A DNA stretch of 64,000 bases, taken from NCBI RefSeq assembly GCF_026914265.1, contig NC_069136.1, positions 29,727,201 through 29,791,200 on the forward strand. The letters are read 5' to 3'. Positions 60,895-64,000 of the stretch are shown here, one piece after another (the first letter of the stretch is position 1; each line of letters starts with the position of its first letter). This DNA is from Mya arenaria (Eukaryota > Mollusca > Bivalvia > Myida > Myidae). A program made the position numbers and the translations under genes. The notes beneath the pieces are model-generated. The model made no database searches. It was not told the DNA's origin and saw nothing but the letters and a program-made list of their open reading frames with translations.

Positions 60895-60955
60895 ACTGAT
60901 TCGAACCAGGCACATTTATATTGGTAGACTAGCATTTTACCATTCTGCGCTGGCC
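60895..60955 (-). mobile_element. tRNA-like SINE head fragment
   Basis: On the minus strand, TGGTAAAATGCT (box A-like, 60942-60931) and GGTTCGAATC (box B, 60907-60898) are at tRNA-like spacing; the acceptor stem is not conserved. Confidence 0.5.
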
Positions 60956-61397
60956 AGTAAAGTTCTCATTTGAATTAGAATTCAAAATGTATATACCTTT
61001 GTTCTTTTTTTTTGCCAACTCTGTTTCAACTGAACTTCCTAAATGAATGAGAAGTTTTAAAAAATAATTACAATATCTCAGTAAATACCTGCATTTATGT
61101 GTTTCTTGTGCAATCTGTCAGCTTTGGTTCAGGTTTCATTTTGTCCACCTCAATACTTGTAATCTTCTAGTCTGATGTACTGCCATCCAATTTTTAAGTC
61201 ATGTCAGGCAGCCATTTCAGCTTTGTTCCAGTTGATTGTATCAGATGATGTTAACAATACTAGCCTTGTATCCAGGCACTTCTCAATCTGAAAGATTACA
61301 AAAGAACATGGCCTGTAATATTTAATAAAAAAAATCATAATTGTTTACTCCTGGATGATGGGTTCTAAAGGAAACCTTTGAGAAAAGATGCTACTTG

Positions 61398-61470
61398 TAT
61401 GGTGCTTGAACCCACGACCATGTGAACACTTGCATGGAGATCTGTCAAACTGAGCTAACCGGGTAACCGA
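61398..61470 (-). mobile_element. tRNA-like SINE head
   Basis: On the minus strand, TTAGCTCAGTTTGACAG (box A, 61458-61442) and GGGTTCAAGCACC (box B, 61413-61401) flank a short stem. Good promoter boxes, but no complete cloverleaf. Confidence 0.6.
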
Positions 61471-61553
61471 TTTTTAGGCAGCTCCCAGCTTGGCTCCACA
61501 ATTGACAGGTGCATTATACATTATAGAGACAATAAATCAAACACTTGAAGCAC

Positions 61554-62073
61554 TAGTCCAAATAATAGTAACTTAACTGATCTTTTTACAAATTTTGAAA
61601 TGGCATATCCTTCACATATAATGTTTTTGTACCAAAAGTGGGTAGCTATTCCGATTGGGATTCCGGGTCAGATAATTATATATATCTAAAATATGAGTTA
61701 TGTACGCAAAAAATAAAAGCTGACAAATTATTATGAGTTTGATGAGTGTTTTTCTTCATTTCATACAGTCAAAACATAATGATATAAACTGTTATACATG
61801 CAGATCACCTGCAAGGCTGCGGTGCATTGATTTACATAAATGTAAAATGGTTGTGTTTAAATGCATTAAATGCTTGTTTTGTGAAAAAAATCTTTGCACT
61901 TACATGGTAATAACTAAAATACGAATATAAACCTTTAATATCTATTTCAAACATATAATACTTATCGAACTACGATTTCAATATCTTTCAACCCCCACCC
62001 TGTTTTGCACAAACCCGATTAGACGTAAGGGATTGGAATAATCCCATATAACATGTCTATTTTTTTTAGACTA
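61554..62073 (+). mobile_element. TIR element, family A, copy 3 (520 bp, internally deleted)
   Basis: Starts TAGTCCAAATAATAGTAAC and ends TTTTTTTAGACTA. Flanks TTGAAGCAC (61545-61553) and TTGAAGCAT (62074-62082) are a 9-bp duplication with one change. The central 'ggccgagttgttacgattg' part is missing. Confidence 0.78.
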
Positions 62074-62189
62074 TTGAAGCATAATTATATGTTCTTTTTT
62101 GATGGTTGAGACGTTTCAGGTTAAACAATAATTAAAAATGCGAAATAATTTTAGTGAATGATCAACTCTGTATTGAAAGTAACATGAAG

Positions 62190-62285
62190 ATGTTGTAGTG
62201 AAGAATTTGCCATATATAAATATATATATATATACATTTTTTTTAATCCTAAAAAGAGTCCGTCAACGTACAAATATTTAGACTA
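62190..62285 (-). mobile_element. TIR element, family A, terminal fragment
   Basis: 'aatttgccatat' and 'gtccgtcaacgtacaaatat' are the family A left end in reverse orientation, interrupted by a TA microsatellite at 62215. Confidence 0.6.
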
Positions 62286-62314
62286 AGAGATGTAGATCAG
62301 CTAGATGTACCTTC

Positions 62315-63094
62315 TAGTCCAAATAATTGTACGTTGACAGATTTTTTTACGATTTTTGATACATCAAATCCTTTATGTACAAATTATTTTGTACGAAAAG
62401 TGGGTAGTTATTCCGATCGGGATTTCGGGTTAAAGCATATTGCATCTATAACATATCATAAAAATAAGAAATATTACCAGATAATGTTATTTTATATAAA
62501 TTCCGTAACCAAAAAGTAATATCAAGCAAATAATTATGAGTTTGATGGTTTTTATTTCATTTCATTCTGTCAAAACATAACAATATATACATGAAGGGCA
62601 CCTGCAAGGCTGCAGTTCACAATTTTACAACAATCGGAACATTTCGGCCATCAATTGTAACAACTCGCCATCGTCGGTAAGCTTCGAGATAGTCAATCCC
62701 TGTTGGATATTGGCTGAGGTGTTCAGATTGTTTGGCCAAGGCCGAGTTGTTACGATTGTATTATCTCGAAGCTTGTCGGAGGTGGCCAAATTATTACGAT
62801 TGGGTCAAGTTGTTCCACTTGGCATAATTGTTGTCTGTGTCAGTCAACTTTCCTTTTAATGAAAAGGTAAATAATGTGTTTTAATGCTTTAAATGCTTGT
62901 GATTTTGCAAAATAGCTTTGCACTTCCATGGTAAAATATGAATATAAATCTTTACTTTATTATCCATTTCAACCATAAAATACTTCACTTAATACAATTT
63001 CAATATTTTTCAAACACCCCCGCTTTTTGCACAAAACCGTTTAGACGTTAGGGATTGGAAGAATCCCGTATAACACGTCTATTATTTCAGACTA
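62315..63094 (+). mobile_element. TIR element, family A, copy 4 (780 bp)
   Basis: Starts TAGTCCAAATAATTGTACG and ends TATTATTTCAGACTA. The left flank ATGTACCTTC (62305-62314) recurs at the right at 63101-63110 after a six-base ATGTAC duplication. Confidence 0.8.
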
Positions 63095-64000
63095 ATGTAC
63101 ATGTACCTTCGTGTCCGAAATCGATCACTTCCTGGCAGCTCATTTCTGGATTGTCTCCATCTAAATTTAACATTTTTAGACACATACATTGATGCCATTT
63201 TTGCTTCGATTGGTGTTAAAGCAATAGCACTAAATACAGGTCGGTTATTTTGTAGATGAACGTGTTCGAAGTAACATTCAATTTAATTTCCGCATAATCG
63301 CCGCCATATTGTGTATGACTTTAAAAACTACACCCTATAGTCCAAAATAACAATAGGCATAACGTTGACACACTGTGATAGGTATAATCCAAATAATTTA
63401 CTCAAACAAATACACTAGTTCGATTGCTGCTGAAAAAAATCATTTGAAACATAAAAGCTATTTCACAAAATATTACATGACATGAACTCTTCAACCGCGT
63501 ATGATTTATTTCTTAATAGCTATCATTCATAAAATAAGTTCTTTGCCGGGGTTTGCCGGGTCAGTCTTGAATGCCGGGATATGTGTGACGTCACACGGGG
63601 TGCAAACATGTGGTGTAGCTTACTATTGGATGTAGGGTAAAATGACTTCGTATGTAAATGCTATACTTTCATTATTTTGTTCAATAAAACTCACCAAATT
63701 GCAACGGTACAACTATACTAAGAGTAACACGCAATGTTTGTCATAAAAAAGGCAATAACGCGTTAAATACACATAAGCAGGTACTTGACGCCCCACATTC
63801 GCGTAAGTAGTTCTGTTGCTACGCAGGTGGTGTGTATTAATATATTCATGTTCAATATGTCGTGTCAGGCGACTAGTCGCGTTTCTGAAATACCGCTCTC
63901 TAAAGACTGTCGGCTTGCAGCCGACAGTCTAAAAACGAATAAAATTTGAAACACAACCAACCTGGTTTACTGACGAAATAAGGTTGGCTATAAAAGAAAG
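63095..64000. other. No gene recognised
   Basis: AT-rich with a few GC-richer patches (63545-63605, 'gccggggtttgccgggtcag'). No splice-bounded coding exon is visible. Confidence 0.4.
63905..63931. repeat. Perfect 12-bp hairpin
   Basis: AGACTGTCGGCT and AGCCGACAGTCT pair perfectly across a TGC loop and are followed by an A-rich run. Probably the end of a repeat element that continues beyond or near the window edge. Confidence 0.8.

Noticed and set aside
59758..61296. Two possible minus-strand non-coding exons (around 59758-59968 and up to 61296)
   Set aside because: Splice-like motifs exist but all frames are broken and nothing links the pieces; chance cannot be excluded.

Overview
The window is animal nuclear DNA, AT-rich, intron-rich and crowded with short repeats. 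Two protein-coding genes have metazoan-type exon-intron structure with GT-AG splice sites. The repeats match what is known from bivalve molluscs: pearl-like elements with tandem cores and hairpin ends, elements reading like 'gctcacctga ... cacaatagctcacc', tRNA-derived SINEs and many TIR elements. A marine or freshwater bivalve is the likely source; this is inferred from family resemblance, not from a search. There is no bacterial content: no operons, no CRISPR array.

Genes. (1) A complete mitochondrial carrier of the UCP5/KMCP1 type (SLC25A14/SLC25A30) lies on the minus strand. Nine coding exons run from 48780 down to 19789 and join in phase into 302 codons with all three carrier signatures; it covers almost half of the window. 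(2) A TMEM126A-like complex I assembly factor has its last coding exon on the plus strand at 9651-10188; its first exon was not found. (3) A plus-strand terminal exon at 6318-6524 encodes the end of an unrecognised small protein.

Layout. 1-905: decayed LINE on the minus strand, running off the window. 2.1-5.3 kb: a TIR element and a pearl-like element. 6.3-10.6 kb: the two plus-strand genes, separated by a large repeat. 10.6-19 kb: SINEs, tandem-core repeats and a TA-target-site element. 19.4-48.8 kb: the carrier gene. Its last intron (19912-27403) holds a minisatellite of about 6.8 kb with three zones (30-bp, 44-bp and 22-bp units). Its other introns hold a pogo-like remnant, other TIR elements, and 24-bp and 21-bp tandem repeats. 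Its first mapped intron holds a hAT-like element and a mariner remnant. 45.2-50.9 kb: an old segmental duplication on either side of the first coding exon, each copy with its own transposon insertion. 51.5-53.9 kb: nested TIR elements. 53.9-57.5 kb: a non-LTR retrotransposon with a coiled-coil ORF1, an SGNH esterase, a zinc knuckle and an endonuclease, but no reverse transcriptase. 58-64 kb: more repeats, including two full copies of the TIR family first seen at 2.1 kb.

The genes do not form a pathway, although the carrier and the TMEM126A-like protein are both predicted to act at the mitochondrial inner membrane. The most unusual material is the intronic array, the pearl-like element with five perfect RFX-type palindromes, the esterase-containing retrotransposon and the duplication with 'empty' sites.
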